Part shown: in pieces, positions 1-11,925 of the stretch
Layout: each line of letters opens with the position of its first letter
How positions within the stretch are numbered: position 1 is the first letter of the stretch
Assembly: GCA_907163375.1 (NCBI GenBank)
Contig: CAJQUW010007530.1
Span: 248,001-312,000 of the forward strand
Length of the DNA: 64,000 nt
Origin: Prostheceraeus crozeri
Taxonomy: Eukaryota > Platyhelminthes > Polycladida > Euryleptidae
Direction of reading: 5' to 3'
Notes under the pieces: generated by a model
Databases searched by the model: none
What the model was told of the DNA's origin: nothing
The model's input: the letters and a program-made list of their open reading frames with translations, nothing else
Translations under genes and position numbers: made by a program

Positions 1-689
1 ATCTAGGCCCGGGCCGGTTCCAACTAAGCTTAGAGCTGGATTAATCAATCAAAATCATAATCAATTAACTTTTTGAGGCTGATCATGATCATAACAACGT
101 CATTGAAATTTGGTTCAATCATTAATCTCAATCATAATCAAGGTTTTTGAAAATTTAATCAATCATTGATCAGAAGCAAAATCACGTTAAGTAATCAGCA
201 AATTTGATTTTAGTCATCCGAACATAAGTTGAGATCAGATCACGGTCACCGATGGCAGAGTGACAGCTGGACTACGTAAGGACTGAAAGGACACAATGTC
301 GCAGAGAGGACCATTCCTTGATGCACGGTCATGAACATGCGTCCACGCCTCGTCATAGAATATCTTCCCAACATGAATTCAATGTTTTTGTCAATTTGTA
401 CGCTATGATGGGGATTGACAAAATCGAATAATAACAGCAATACTAATTCAGTAAGCTTATTAATTGTACAAGGAAATGAGTTTAGATAAAAAATTCTATC
501 ACTGCATGCATGGTAAACATCTCTATCACGATTCAAATTATGACTTAAACGCACTATAGTGATCACTGACCCGACAAAGCGTCTGAAAGCGGTAATCAGC
601 ATCATTTTCAACCTACCCAGCCTTCATGACAAAGCGTCTGACACACATTAATCATAGTCCCAATTTCGAATACCATAATCATAATCAAG
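1..689. repeat. AT-rich degenerate short-repeat DNA
   Basis: The stretch is dominated by loosely repeated words of the type AATCATAATCA and AATCAATCA. The same texture resumes directly after the hAT element, at about 3149-3245, so the hAT inserted into this low-complexity tract. An open frame on the minus strand (246-611) has no recognisable domain and is probably chance. Confidence 0.6.
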
Positions 690-1352
690 CAGGGATGCGG
701 AGTCGGAGTCCCGGAGTCCTATCATTTTTGCTAGAGTCGGAGTCCTATTAAATGATAGGACTGCGGACTCCGGCCTATAACTAGACCCGAAATATAATAC
801 ACACAAATTATTTATCCTCGTGCATAGCTGTCACTGTCTTGATGTCTTCTTTCTCCGTCAAACAAATGTACAGAGACAGCAGTGCATTCAGAGCTTGTGA
901 TAGTTGAGGCAATGAACCGTGAAAGTGAAAAAGGATTGTCCTTTCACTCGGCGATTTAGTAGAGAAGACAAGCCTTCCTAGCCTCGATCACACTTGCACG
1001 ACAAGGGTCACATCTGAGACAAAATGAAATACTAGTTTGTTTGAGAACATTATCCTCTTACCCTCACGTTAATCGTGTGTGATGGGTCCTCTAAAGAGCA
1101 TATTAAAGAGCACATTTTTTGGAGAAAGATTTTCCTGTCTGATAGAGACTGTAGAAAAACCGTGTGAAGCACACATCAACAAGATGGGAGGAACCGAGTC
1201 GTGTGCATCCAACTTAAAGCGACATTTGATCAACTTTCATCGAAAATGATTGATAATTGATACAGCACTGATCACTAAAGATAGGTTCAGATAAGCCTAT
1301 AATGATCTACGATGTATAGGTTGACATTTTATTCAAAAAGCTAGGCTACATA

Positions 1353-1492
1353 CGTGGTGTGATCCAAAATGTCCCGGACTAACCTACTTGCAGATAACCT
1401 GTGATAACGAATACTACTTCAGATGTAAATTTAGGTCTTTAAGGCATGAGAAATATGGTTGCCGAAATTTTTCCGGTCAGTTTTCTATTTTT
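1353..1492 (+). repeat. Mariner left terminal inverted repeat
   Basis: About 140 bp are repeated in reverse complement at 2951-3090, with only a few differences visible by eye. The length is large for a mariner TIR. Confidence 0.85.
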
Positions 1493-1649
1493 TCAAAATT
1501 TTCAAACATTTTTGTCTGAATTTCAAGATTTTCCTATAAATTCTAGCGATTTAGAATTAATATATTTAGATTAACTTGACAGTTAAGCTATCACTAATAA
1601 CCTGACTAATAATTAACGGAAAAACAAATGTTTTGTTCCAGAAAACAGT

Positions 1650-2705
1650 TTACTTTTCAATGTATGAGCCGTTAGCATTCGTCACTTTTTGCCAACGAAG
1701 TCTCAATTCACAAAAAGCTTTATGAAAAAATTCCGGTGTCAAAGAATCAAAAAACTCAGTAACTGCATCCCGCAGTTCAACTGGCGATTCAAAATGGTGT
1801 CCACGAAGATGCTTTTTGAGGAATCTAAACAGATAGAAGTCACTTGGGGCCAAGTCAGGTGAATAAGGAGGATGGCTCAATAGTTGAAATCCGTTTCTCG
1901 TTAAGGCATTGGTTGTCTCCTGCGAGGTGTGAATCGGAGCATTGTCATGAAGCAAGTAGAGGGGAATGTTTCGTGGCTTTCTTATTTTCTTCCTCGCTTC
2001 AGATAACAGATTGGAATAATATTCGCTATTGATTCTTACTCCTTTATCCGCAAAGTCAACCAGTTGGATTCCCGAAGCGTTCCAAAAGACCGTCAGCATC
2101 AACGACCGGCGATGTGATGTTCCGGATCGCATTTTCAAAGGGGCAGACTCGCCTGATTTTCGCCACTCTGCAGATTCTCGCTTACTTTGAGGCAGATACA
2201 AACTTAAAGGTGTTTCATCCTCTGTAAGGATGCAGTTCAGAAACTGATCTCCGTGCATTTCGAGGAGATCCAAATTTGACTGTGCCGCCAGAAGTCTGTT
2301 CTCCTTCATTTCAGGTGACAGAAACTTCGGTACGAAACGTGATGCCAGTTTGCGATATCCAAGTCTTTCGATGATGTCATGACAGGAGTGATAACTGATT
2401 CGCAACTCTCTTGACAACTCACGGATGGTTATCCTTCTGTGTGCTGTAATCACTTCATCGCACTGACTCGATTTCTCTTCCGGAATCTCCTGCGGCCGAC
2501 CAACAGTTGAAAAATCTTGCTCCACAGATTGTCTTCCGCGTTTAAATTCGCTTATCCAGAAATAAGCAGTAGTTCTCGATGGAGCTTTGCTTCCATATGC
2601 CAGGCTTAATTCCTTTAGAATGTCACCATTAGCGAAGCCGCGGATCAGGAGGTATCGTATCACACTGCGATATTCGACTGAAGACACGCTTGTCACATCC
2701 ATCAT
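1650..2705 (-). CDS. Mariner transposase (D,D34D)
   Basis: This 351-residue protein is the DDE transposase that cuts and pastes the element. The N-terminal third (about residues 10-115) has the double helix-turn-helix layout of mariner DNA-binding domains, with 'VGRPQEIPEE' as linker. The catalytic domain shows 'TEDETPLS' around residue 160, then 'HDNAPIHTS' and 'YSPDLAPSDFYLF'. The second and third aspartates are separated by exactly 34 residues, the mariner D,D34D signature. The ATG at 2705 gives the usual family length of about 345-355 residues. The frame is unbroken and lies inside matched inverted repeats, so the protein could be functional. The first catalytic Asp assignment is by position only. 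Confidence 0.92.
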   Translation of the reverse strand: MMDVTSVSSVEYRSVIRYLLIRGFANGDILKELSLAYGSKAPSRTTAYFWISEFKRGRQSVEQDFSTVGRPQEIPEEKSSQCDEVITAHRRITIRELSRELRISYHSCHDIIERLGYRKLASRFVPKFLSPEMKENRLLAAQSNLDLLEMHGDQFLNCILTEDETPLSLYLPQSKRESAEWRKSGESAPLKMRSGTSHRRSLMLTVFWNASGIQLVDFADKGVRINSEYYSNLLSEARKKIRKPRNIPLYLLHDNAPIHTSQETTNALTRNGFQLLSHPPYSPDLAPSDFYLFRFLKKHLRGHHFESPVELRDAVTEFFDSLTPEFFHKAFCELRLRWQKVTNANGSYIEK

Positions 2706-2950
2706 GAAAACTGATAGAACAAAGAACCATCGTTGACACGGATTTCTTAATGAATGCGTGCTGAATGAACTTCACTGATTGATATCGTAACACATGAAGC
2801 AATTAACAAAAGACGTGCAATATTCATGGCAAAGATATCCGTCAAATAAGGTACAAATCAAAATCAATCTAACTATAACAATAAGACAAATCGGATCTCG
2901 ATCAATTCAGAAAATACAGAAATTCATGTTAAAATGTAAAAATATTTTTT

Positions 2951-3090
2951 AAAAATAGAAAACTGACCGGAAAAATTTCGGCGACCATATTTCTCATGCC
3001 TTAAAGACCTAAATTTACATCTGAAGTAGTATTCGTTATCACAGGTTATCTGCAAGTAGGTTAGTCCGGGACATTTTGGATCACACCACG
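2951..3090 (-). repeat. Mariner right terminal inverted repeat
   Basis: This is the reverse complement of 1353-1492 and is followed directly by the TA target duplication at 3091-3092. Confidence 0.85.
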
Positions 3091-3156
3091 TATATACTTG
3101 CCACCCGGAGTCGGAGTCCTATCAAAATGATAGGACTCCGCATCCCTGTAATCAAG

Positions 3157-4405
3157 TCTATTGCCACCTTAATCATAATCACAATCATAGTCACATTCTT
3201 CAACACTTCAATCAATCCTAATCAACATTTTTGAAAACTGGTTAATTGTTTCAGCTGTAGTTCCAACTCGGTAGTGCGCGTCATTTGTAGGAAAATTCTC
3301 TCAGTGCAGTTCCATTCCTCTGCACAAATCAATCCGTTACACTATAGTGCAAAATTCTCTTAATTGAGGATGGTTGTAATAAAGATCTTGCTTCATCTTA
3401 CTCCATTAGTCTTTGCGAAAAGACACACATAATATAAAGGATTAAACAAATTGCCAAATCACTCTTGCAGCGAATGATAAACCTGTGTGTGCTTTGTAAG
3501 TGACGTCAATAGTATCCGTCGTCCCATACTGATTTCTCCTGCAGCGAAAGTTTGATTGAGCAATCAACATCGAAATGGTGTGACTAATCGCGGATTACGC
3601 TATTTGCCTGAGTGTGATTATCACCTATCTCTTTCTCACCGATGCTGTTTCAAGCTCATTTTAATACATAGATATTGTCATTTATCAATCACCTGTTTAC
3701 TGGAGTTACATCAAAATCGTTGCTAAGATAGATCAAATAATGACGTAATTCGAAAATTATAAATCTATTTAACATCGATTTCCCATGATATAGCATGCAT
3801 ATATTTAAGAAAGAGAATAAAATTCTGAGAAGGAATTGCTGCTTATCAAAGCAGGTAAGCAAATGTCGTTGTGTTTCGGAAACATCTTATAAATAGTTTT
3901 ATGAAATATTACTTATGCCCACCCAGAACATGAGCGCTCAGACAGAGCTCGGGTAGAGTTCAACCTCAAGTTAACGTTCCTGGAACAAACTAAAGCCGAA
4001 CATAGTCATGCGCTTGTCGACAAGTTAGGCCGACGGTACTGTGCTCTCAAAGCGTTCAGAAAAATCGTAAACAGATCGCTGTGATGGCCTATATATTTTC
4101 ATAGAACACATGAGCAGATTTTGCAAGCTCGATAAAAAGCGAACGTATCGCAGATAATCTATAATAACTCACGGGAACATGCGCTGAAAAAGGCATCCTA
4201 TACAGTCGAGTCTCATTAATGCGAACTTTGTTAGCCAGGCTGTCTCAATAATCCCTCCACTAGTCTGAAAACAGAGCCGGCCAGATCAATGTGACTAGAC
4301 TGTAAATGCATTTGTTCTTCTCATATCGAGGTATATTTCAACAAATACGCGTACTATAACATATGGAAAGTAATTTCACATGTGCCATCAAAATTCTCCG
4401 AAGTT
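3157..4405. other. Non-coding host DNA, nothing recognised
   Basis: After a further short tract of AATCA-type repeats, the sequence up to the BEL/Pao insertion shows no coding region, RNA gene or element end that I can support. Confidence 0.5.
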
Positions 4406-4410
4406 ACCCC

Positions 4411-4843
4411 TGTAAAACGCGTCTATAAAACTATCCAGGTGCTTTTACAAGGTATTTATTTTCACCAAAGAAAGCTTTATTGAGACGGTTTCTGCAAAAT
4501 ACATGGGCGTATTACAAAAAAGTTAAAAATAGCGTGCATACATAAATGACAAATAACTCACCGACTAGTTGACAGTCCAGTCACGAAAGACAACTCTAAA
4601 CGTATATACTTCACTAAGTTACCAAGTAAAGTGAGTATATAACGACAGTTTGAAAAAAGGACCTAGTCATTTACATGTACATTCTATAAATTTTGCGTTA
4701 CCATTGGGCCATAGACATCAATCAACGAGAAGAGCAATAAAATGTAACAACGATATCGAAGAACAATGATATCAAGAGAACGTAGAAATCTTGCGTAAAG
4801 TCCGTTAAACATAGCAATATAACGAAGCACATCAATCTTTATA
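4411..4843 (-). repeat. BEL/Pao LTR (3' LTR in element orientation)
   Basis: These 433 bp begin TGTAAAACGCGTC and are repeated at 11308-11740. As the genes run on the minus strand, this copy lies downstream of the integrase. Confidence 0.9.
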
Positions 4844-5069
4844 CCGGCCCCACAAATATAACTCTGTTTATTTGCAAAAAAAAACTTCACAACTCTTTAA
4901 GCGAACGCAAAAGTATCAATTTTGATACTGGCCTGACTAGTTCGGTACTCTTAGGCAAAGTCTTATAACTATTTTTAACTCTACAAAGAGCAGGGGTTGT
5001 AGTTTTCACTGTGACAACTCTCACTTGACCGAGATTATCGGTAGATGTCTGTGTTATGATTCCTTTCAG

Positions 5070-6821
5070 TCAACAATTACGCGGTAAATTATCATCTGTG
5101 ATTAGAACAAGATCACCAACCAGATAATTTGGGCGACGAACATTCCACTTCAGTCTTTTTTGTAAACTCAACAAATACTCGTTTTTCCATCGATTCCAGA
5201 ATAAGTCAGCTAAATACTGAACCTGCTTCCACCGACGTTGAATGTATGAATCATGTTTTGTGAACAGACCTGGCGGGAGAGTAGGTTCCGATTTCAGCAA
5301 TAAGATATGATTTGGAGTTAAAGGACTAATATCATTTGGATCATCTGAGGTAAGTGTTAGTGGTCGACAATTTAGTATTGATTCAACCTCGCACATTAAT
5401 GTATTCAAAGAATCGTCGGATAAACGTATATTCTGTTCATGCATAACAGAATCAAGAACTTTACGTATTGAACGAATATCTTTTTCCCAAACTCCTCCGA
5501 AGTGGGAACCATGTGGTGGATGAAAAATCCAATCAATATTTTTCTGCATCATATTTTCTTTAATGGCGAAATTATCCAGTTTCTGCAATTCTCGTCTTAA
5601 CTCCATATTTGCGCCGACAAAATTCTTACCATTATCACATCTTAAGACTTTTACATTACCTCTGCGAGCGACAAAGCGACGGAATGCGTTAATGAATGAA
5701 TTCGTTTCAAGTGAATAAACATGTAAATATTGCTCCGTAACGTTTAGTTGTTTTCTTTTGTTTGATTACAAAAGGTCCAAAGCAATCAATGCCTAAGTTG
5801 GTGAAGGGAGGTGTGTCAGCTTCAAGGCGATGGCTCGGTAAATCAGATATCATCGGCAGAATGGGATTACTGTTACGTCTGCGACAAAGTAAACAACTTT
5901 TTACTACATTACGAATTATCTGTTTGATACCAATTATCCAAAACTTTTGACGTATATTGTTTATTTTTTCAAAAAATGAATCCCCTTTTGATAGTTTATA
6001 AATAAAAAGAGCCACGAAATTCATAATGATCTATTAGCACGAGGCCTTTCGTCCAATCTCAACGGGTGCTAACTTTGGACAGAAACAAATCTTAGATGCA
6101 AACTTAGATATAAAATTTGAATCATTCATAACAGATACTTAGGAAAATATAGAGATATCCTTATACATGAACGTAATAGAAATCAAAGCCTAGCAATACT
6201 GAAAGACATAAACTATACATGTATAACCTAGTACTCATGGAAAGCATAAAAAATGAAAAAATGAAGAAATCTACCACGGAAGGAAAAGACTAGCTATAAA
6301 ATCCTTTTGGGCAAAAAGATCTGGACTCCTTCGTTTGATAATGAGAAAACCTTCTTCTGGAATCAGTCGAGGAAGCATCACAAATTTGGAGATGTCGAGT
6401 AACACTGCTGGATGGAATATTTGTCGATCTTGGGGGACACTTCTGAGGTTTATCAAGCCATTTTGGGACGTGTTCTGACACTCTCTCTCTCCAAGAATCG
6501 CTCTCTTAAAGATAAATTGCCATTCCTCTCAAACTCAAACGTAATTTATCAATTTGACTGTACTTGTGGATGCAGGTATATTGGGAGGACGACAAGATGT
6601 CTTGATATAGGATGTTTCACATCCCACGATACTGAAGCTCTGGAAATTCTACCACCAACGCGAAGTATACCTTTGTCGTCGATAAAAGGATTCAATCTGA
6701 ATATTAGACTATTTTTTAATACGGTCTCATTCTTTCTCAGCTTCCTGAATTCTTCTGCAAAGCAGCTGTTTTGAATATATTCGATTATAGCCAAATGAAT
6801 ATTGTCTAATGATAGAGACAT
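5070..6821 (-). pseudogene. BEL/Pao integrase region (fossil)
   Basis: Recognisable pieces are the zinc-binding and pre-integrase stretch ('DDKGILRVGGRISRA'), the catalytic core with 'FTNLGIDCFGPF' and 'IFHPPHGSHFGGVWE', and the C-terminal DUF5641-type segment with 'YLVGDLVLITDDNLPR'. All belong to a BEL/Pao integrase. The region is interrupted by inserted Penelope-like DNA and is broken. Confidence 0.8.
6026..6640. mobile_element. Penelope-like sequence inserted in BEL/Pao integrase
   Basis: About 0.6 kb inside the integrase region is unrelated to BEL/Pao. On the plus strand (about 6440-6640) it encodes 'NVIYQFDCTCGCRYIGRTT', the start of a GIY-YIG endonuclease as in Penelope-like elements. 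On the minus strand (about 6270-6440) there are residues resembling the C-terminal end of such proteins ('SSVTRHLQICDA', 'FAQKDFIASLF'). So two Penelope-derived pieces seem to lie head to head. The exact ends are estimated from where integrase homology stops. Confidence 0.6.
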
Positions 6822-8580
6822 TTCTAGCTGCTTTTTTTCTTTTCAAGCAATCCTTTATTTTCAAGTACCACGCTATTCTTCTTTTCAATTTGCAACAATC
6901 TGACGAAGAAGACAATAACTTCTCCAAAGCACTTGTTGCGTCTGATGCCAATGTTTGGCAAACTCGAATTTCTTGAACTTTCTTCACTTCGTCATCGTTG
7001 TCGATATTGAACTCGGAAATATTCCTAGCCCATTCTGCTGTTGATTTCCATAAAAATTCAGATTCGTTTTTCCACGAATCATCAGCGACAAATCGTTGGA
7101 TTTCGACTCCGTGACTCGCTTTATCAGCAGGATTTACTTCCGTTGGAACATAACGCCACTGAGAATAGTCAGTTCGTTCACGAATGTAAGATACCCTGTT
7201 TGCGACAAATCTATGAAATCTTGTCCTCGTATTTCGAAGATACTTAAGTACAGTCGTACTATCGGTCCAAAACGTATAATCTTGAACTTCAATAGTCATT
7301 TCATTATCAAGTATGCCTTTAATCGTTACTGCTAACTTTGCGGCAGTCAATTCTAATCTTGGAATGCTTATCTTTTTTATCGGGGCGAGACGAGACTTAG
7401 CGAAAATTATTGAACAATGTATATTACCATCAGATTTAATGAATCTGGCGTACGCAACAGCTCCGTATCCAACTTCGCTTCCATCACAAAATATATGGAT
7501 TGAACATTTAGCTCCTATGAATGATTTGGGCTTCAGACATCGAGGAATCTCGTATTGAGCGAGTTTGGGTAAATCATCTATCCAATTATTAATCGCATTT
7601 TTCTCATTTTCAGAAATTGGTTCATCCCATCCAAATTTCAGACGACATACTTCTTGAAAAACACGTTTCGCTGGTAAAACTGCTGGGCTAGTTAAACCAA
7701 GTGGATCATACAGAGAAAAGATTAGAGAAAGAATACCTCTTCTTGTGTAATCAGGAGTCTGAACATTCACCTTAAAACTAAACTTATCTTTCATAAGATT
7801 CCATTGAATTCCGAGAGCTTGATGCGTTGGTGCATTGTCATCTAAACTCAGTGAAAGAAATTTCGAATTTACAAGGCAATTATTTTCAGGAATAGAATTA
7901 ATCACTTCTTCTGAGTTACTGACAAATTTTGTTAATCTGAAACCTCCTAGCAAACATACGTTTTCAACCTCATGTAAAAGAGAAATGGCTTCATCTTCGT
8001 GATCGACTGATTTTAAGAGATCGTCGACGTAAAAATTTCTCAGGACGGTCTGAGCGACGGATTCATTGACATTTATTCTATCATCAAGGACGCACTGTCG
8101 TAGTGCGAAATTCGAGCAACTCGGCGAAGAGATAGCACCAAACACATGAACTGTGAGGCGGTATTCGCATAGTTGTTGGTCTAAATCGCCATTGGGATAC
8201 CAAAAGAATCTCATGAAATCGAAATTATTTTTAGGTACTTACCTGGTAGAACATCTTTTCAAAGTCACCAGCAAATGCTATATTTCTCTGTCTAAATCTC
8301 AAAAGAACGCCGATAAGATTATTAGTCAAATCTGCTCCCTGGAGTAACTCTGTATTAAGTGAAATTCTCTTGTACTTCAATGAACAATTGAATACTAGGC
8401 GTACTTTTTGCTTTTGCTTGTGATAAACACCGTGATGAACTAAGTACCATTTTCCCGAATTTCGCGTTAGTTCATCTTCCGGAACCCTTTCCATATAACT
8501 TTCCTTCAACATACCTTCAAAAAACGTTGAATAATCACCTTTGAATTTTGTATCTTTGATCAATCTAGTCCTCATTGATT
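6800..8580 (-). pseudogene. BEL/Pao reverse transcriptase and RNase H region (fossil)
   Basis: Reverse transcriptase is shown by 'LRFFWYPNGD' and the active-site box 'LRNFYVDDLLKS'. A Pao-type linker follows ('YDPLGLTSPAVLPAKRVFQ'), then RNase H with 'FCDGSEVGYGAVAY', 'IPRLELTAAKLA' and 'FWTDSTTVLKYL'. This chain is diagnostic of BEL/Pao Pol. The region is part of a broken element. Confidence 0.85.
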
Positions 8581-8609
8581 GAAGTCTTAGTAGTGCTTGC
8601 TCTCCGTTA

Positions 8610-9560
8610 TCAGGAAAGACAACGTTGTCGTCTCGAAATGGTAAGGAATGACATAGTGACCATCTTCAAACGATCCTTCTCCCACATCCTATCTTCAACT
8701 GATGGACCGACTTCATCCAATTTGACATCTTGAAATTCTTTATTATATAAATTATTCAACTTTTCTTCAATGTCTCCGAGTCTCTCTACTTTAGTTCTAA
8801 ATGTTTTGACCTTCAGTGAAGCTGAAGAAGTTGGGCCACTTATTGTCCAACCAACCTTGTGCCTTGTTGCGAAAGGCTCATTATCTGATCCACTTACAAC
8901 CTCTGACGGTTTAAGAATCTCTGGAACATTAATTCCGATAAGTAAACCGACATCTGCATCAACTTCGGTAATTGGTACATCTGTCAGATGTGGCCACTTC
9001 TCTAATTCACTTCTTTTTACTAAATCATCAGTGGATACTGGAAGTTTAGGCCTTGAAAAAGCTACAGGAAGTTGAACGACTTCGTTATCGTTCAAATCCG
9101 AAATTTCCAAACCATGGAGTGCACGAGTTAACGTGGAACTTTGAACTTTTTCCATAGTTGTTAACTTAATTTCTTCCTGTTTTCCTTGAATGCCTAAACT
9201 AAACATCAAACCCTCTGAGATGAAGCAGTCTGAACTAAAGTTATCCAGAGCAGCATACGTTACAATCGACCGCTGGTACCCTCTTAAACCAACTTTTACC
9301 GGAACAAGAGACAAAGCAACTTTTTTCTTATTACCGGCCCCAGTATACATATTTGTACTATCATCATTCGCTGATGTATCTGTGCCAGGAATTGAATCAG
9401 ATTCTTTATTCTCGTGAAGACATGTAGGATGTTTGCGTTGGCATACATTACACGTAATTCTTCTCCTACATACTTTTGAATGGTGGCCTTTCTTTAAACA
9501 GCCAAAACAAAGTGAATTCTTTTTCACAAACTCTCGCTTATCATTTACCGACAATGTTTT
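8610..9560 (-). pseudogene. BEL/Pao zinc knuckle and aspartic protease region (fossil)
   Basis: The region encodes CCHC-type knuckles ('CFGCLKKGHHSKVC', 'CNVCQRKHPTCLH') and then a DUF1758-like retropepsin domain with 'YAALDNFSSDCFIS'. It ends in the 'ATRHKVGWTISGP' segment that precedes the reverse transcriptase in BEL/Pao polyproteins. Confidence 0.8.
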
Positions 9561-9683
9561 GAATGAAATACATTTGTCAAGATCGTGATCATTAACTTTA
9601 CAAAATTGACATGCATATTTAGGAAAGTCGTATCTCGATATGCTAGTCTTAACTTGGGAGCGTTTAGTCGATCTTTCTTCAAC

Positions 9684-10808
9684 TCATGTTGAAAACGCAT
9701 ATGACGCTCCGCTACTTTTCGAAGTAACTTTCTGTGTAGCACTAATTTTGTTCATAGACGAACTACGCTCTTCCTTACCAGAGTGACTTAATGTTCCATA
9801 AACGGGCATATTTACTAGTTTGGATTGACGTTCCACGAAATCGGATAAGTCTTTAAAAGAAACGTCGAATCCGGATTCTCGAATATTGAGAACATTAGTT
9901 CTCCACTTCTCGCGTAATTTATACGGAAGCTTGAATACAATCATCTTCATCTCTTTCGGACTTTCCAATTGGTTAAGAGCGCTGACGTTTTCCATATAAT
10001 TATTGCAACTTTTTAAGAAAACGCTAAATTTTTCTAGTGCCATTCCATCTTCTTGCTTAATAGCTGGCCACTGTTCCAATTTTTCTAAGTATGTGTTTGA
10101 AATTTCGAATTCATCACCATACTTGTCAGTCAGGATTTTCCATGCTGTTTGGTAACCTCTCGTCGGTTGCATATGACAACAACTTCGAACTAATTCCTGA
10201 GGCATACCAGAAGTGTACTGTTCCAAGTAGTATAGCTTATCGGAACCGTCGTCTATCTTATTTTTGATAATTTTGGAGAAAGCATTTTTGAATAACTTGA
10301 ACTTAGTGAGATCGCTACCGTCAAAAATTTCCATTTTTCTTTGAGGAAGTGTAGATTGATTCTGCATTTTCGCAAGAGAAATTGATACTTCATTCTGCTT
10401 CCTTAAGACTTCAGCAAGCTGACTAAGATCTCCTTCTCGTACATTCGAAGTATTTGTACTAATTGGAGATTTCTTATTCAGACATTGACGCAGTGAATTT
10501 ATCATTTCTTCAACTTTAATTTCGTAATCTAGCGCTACCTCAATTTCTTCATCGACATCGTTATCTGCTATAAGTTCAAGAACTTGTCGATTTTGATCGG
10601 TTAGGGTGGTCAAAATATTTTGTAATGTACTTATCAGAGCAGACATTTTGTTAATTTTATCAGCTTCGATTGCTGCATCAGCTTTAGACAGTGACTTTGT
10701 TAATTTTGCCCTAGTAAAACCTCTAAGTCGTGTTATACGGATCAATTCAGACATTTTACAACAAAATATTGACGATGATAATATGATACGGGTCACAATG
10801 CACTTCAC
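9684..10808 (-). pseudogene. BEL/Pao Gag region (fossil)
   Basis: This is a DUF1759-type Gag: a helical N-terminal part, then 'IFDGSDLTKFKLFKNAF' and 'KLYYLEQYTSGMPQELV', the usual core signature. It is the first gene of the element, lying just inside the 5' LTR and leader. It belongs to a broken copy. Confidence 0.8.
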
Positions 10809-11307
10809 AATCAGAAAATGGTTCGACTGCTCGGTTTACGACTTATCAAGCAATAATCACAAAATAATAATGGCACAGATTTAATCACTGTGATATACTG
10901 TTTATGTACAAAATATATCCTGTGACGTAATCAAAATGACATAATGAAAAGTCTATATCTAGACAATCATGAAAAGTCTATATCGAGTAAGATTATCACG
11001 TAGAAAGTAAATGTTTTTGGACTTCTGATACTTCTGATCGCTTAGTCACTTGTAAATCAGAAATAATTTGTCTTACTGGAGATCTAGAGATATTCACAAA
11101 TTGATTCAACTGCACTTGCACTTTTAATAGTTTTGCTTGTACTTACAACAATAAGACCATACAATTTCTTGGAAACTTGAGAATTGAAGCTTTGACTTGG
11201 AACTTGATTGGGGGAACGACGACTATTGAGATACTTCGACGATTGATTCAGCTGGTCGTAGATCTTGTAACTTCATGGAGCAGGACATATTGGCAATTAG
11301 TCGAAAC

Positions 11308-11740
11308 TGTAAAACGCGTCTATAAAACTATCCAGGTGCTTTTACAAGGTATTTATTTTCACCAAAGAAAGCTTTATTGAGACGGTTTCTGCAAAATACA
11401 TGGGCGTATTACAAAAAAGTTAAAAATAGCGTGCATACAAAAATGACAAATAACTCACCGACTAGTTGACAGTCCAGTCACGAAAGACAACTCTAAACGT
11501 ATATACTTCACTAAGTTACCAAGTAAATTGAGTATATAACGACAGTTTGAAAAAAGGACCTAGTCATTTACATGTACATTCTATAAATTTTGCGTTACCA
11601 TTGGGCCATAGACATCAATCAACGAGAAGAGCAATAAAATGTAACAACGATATCGAAGAACAATGATATCAAGAGAACGTAGAAATCTTGCGTAAAGTCT
11701 GTTAAACATAGCAATATAACGAAGCACATCAATCTTTACA
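11308..11740 (-). repeat. BEL/Pao LTR (5' LTR in element orientation)
   Basis: These 433 bp begin TGTAAAACGCG and end CTTTACA, and are about 99% identical to 4411-4843. The element's promoter would lie here. The ACCCC target duplication follows at 11741-11745. Confidence 0.9.
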
Positions 11741-11925
11741 ACCCCTGTAAATACCAATGTTCAAAATATCAGAAACTACGAAAATGACTAGCAACAGCTT
11801 TATGACACTGCGAAAGCACAGCTGAGTTTTACAGGTTGAAGAATGCACAGATTCCAAAAACTTAAATATGTTGCAGAATTCATTCAAAAAATTAATGACT
11901 TGCAACAATTTACTTAAGGTAGTAC

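Larger units (their letters stand above)
1353..3090 (-). mobile_element. Mariner-family transposon, apparently complete
   Basis: A 1738-bp element is bounded by inverted repeats of about 140 bp (1353-1492 and 2951-3090) beginning CGTGGTGTGATCCAAAATGT. TA dinucleotides flank both sides (1351-1352, 3091-3092), the Tc1/mariner target duplication. It contains one uninterrupted transposase gene on the minus strand. It is inserted inside the hAT element, so it is the younger of the two. The near identity of the arms and the open frame point to a recent insertion. Confidence 0.92.
690..3148. mobile_element. Short hAT element carrying a nested mariner
   Basis: The element starts CAGGGATGCGGAGTC and ends GGACTCCGCATCCCTG, the CAGGG terminus expected of hAT transposons. 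An 8-bp duplication TAATCAAG lies directly outside both ends (682-689 and 3149-3156), the size hAT transposases make. Without the nested mariner it is only about 720 bp, too short for a transposase, so it is non-autonomous. Around 1170-1248 a plus-strand frame reads like the end of a BED zinc finger (SNLKRHLINFHRK then a stop), which suggests derivation from the 5' part of a larger hAT gene. A second copy in the opposite orientation lies at 27374-28265. Confidence 0.85.
4411..11740 (-). mobile_element. BEL/Pao LTR retrotransposon, broken
   Basis: A 7330-bp element on the minus strand is flanked by 433-bp LTRs and a 5-bp target duplication ACCCC (4406-4410, 11741-11745). Parts in coding order are Gag, zinc knuckle with aspartic protease, reverse transcriptase, RNase H, and integrase with the C-terminal DUF5641-type domain. 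That order and those domains are typical of BEL/Pao. The two LTRs differ at only about four sites (about 1%), so the insertion is young. The coding region is nevertheless broken, at roughly half a dozen places, and Penelope-like sequence has inserted into the integrase region. It is a fossil copy. Confidence 0.9.

Noticed and set aside
246-611. 121-residue minus-strand frame at the window start
   Set aside because: It lies in low-complexity DNA, has no domain and no splice or promoter context.
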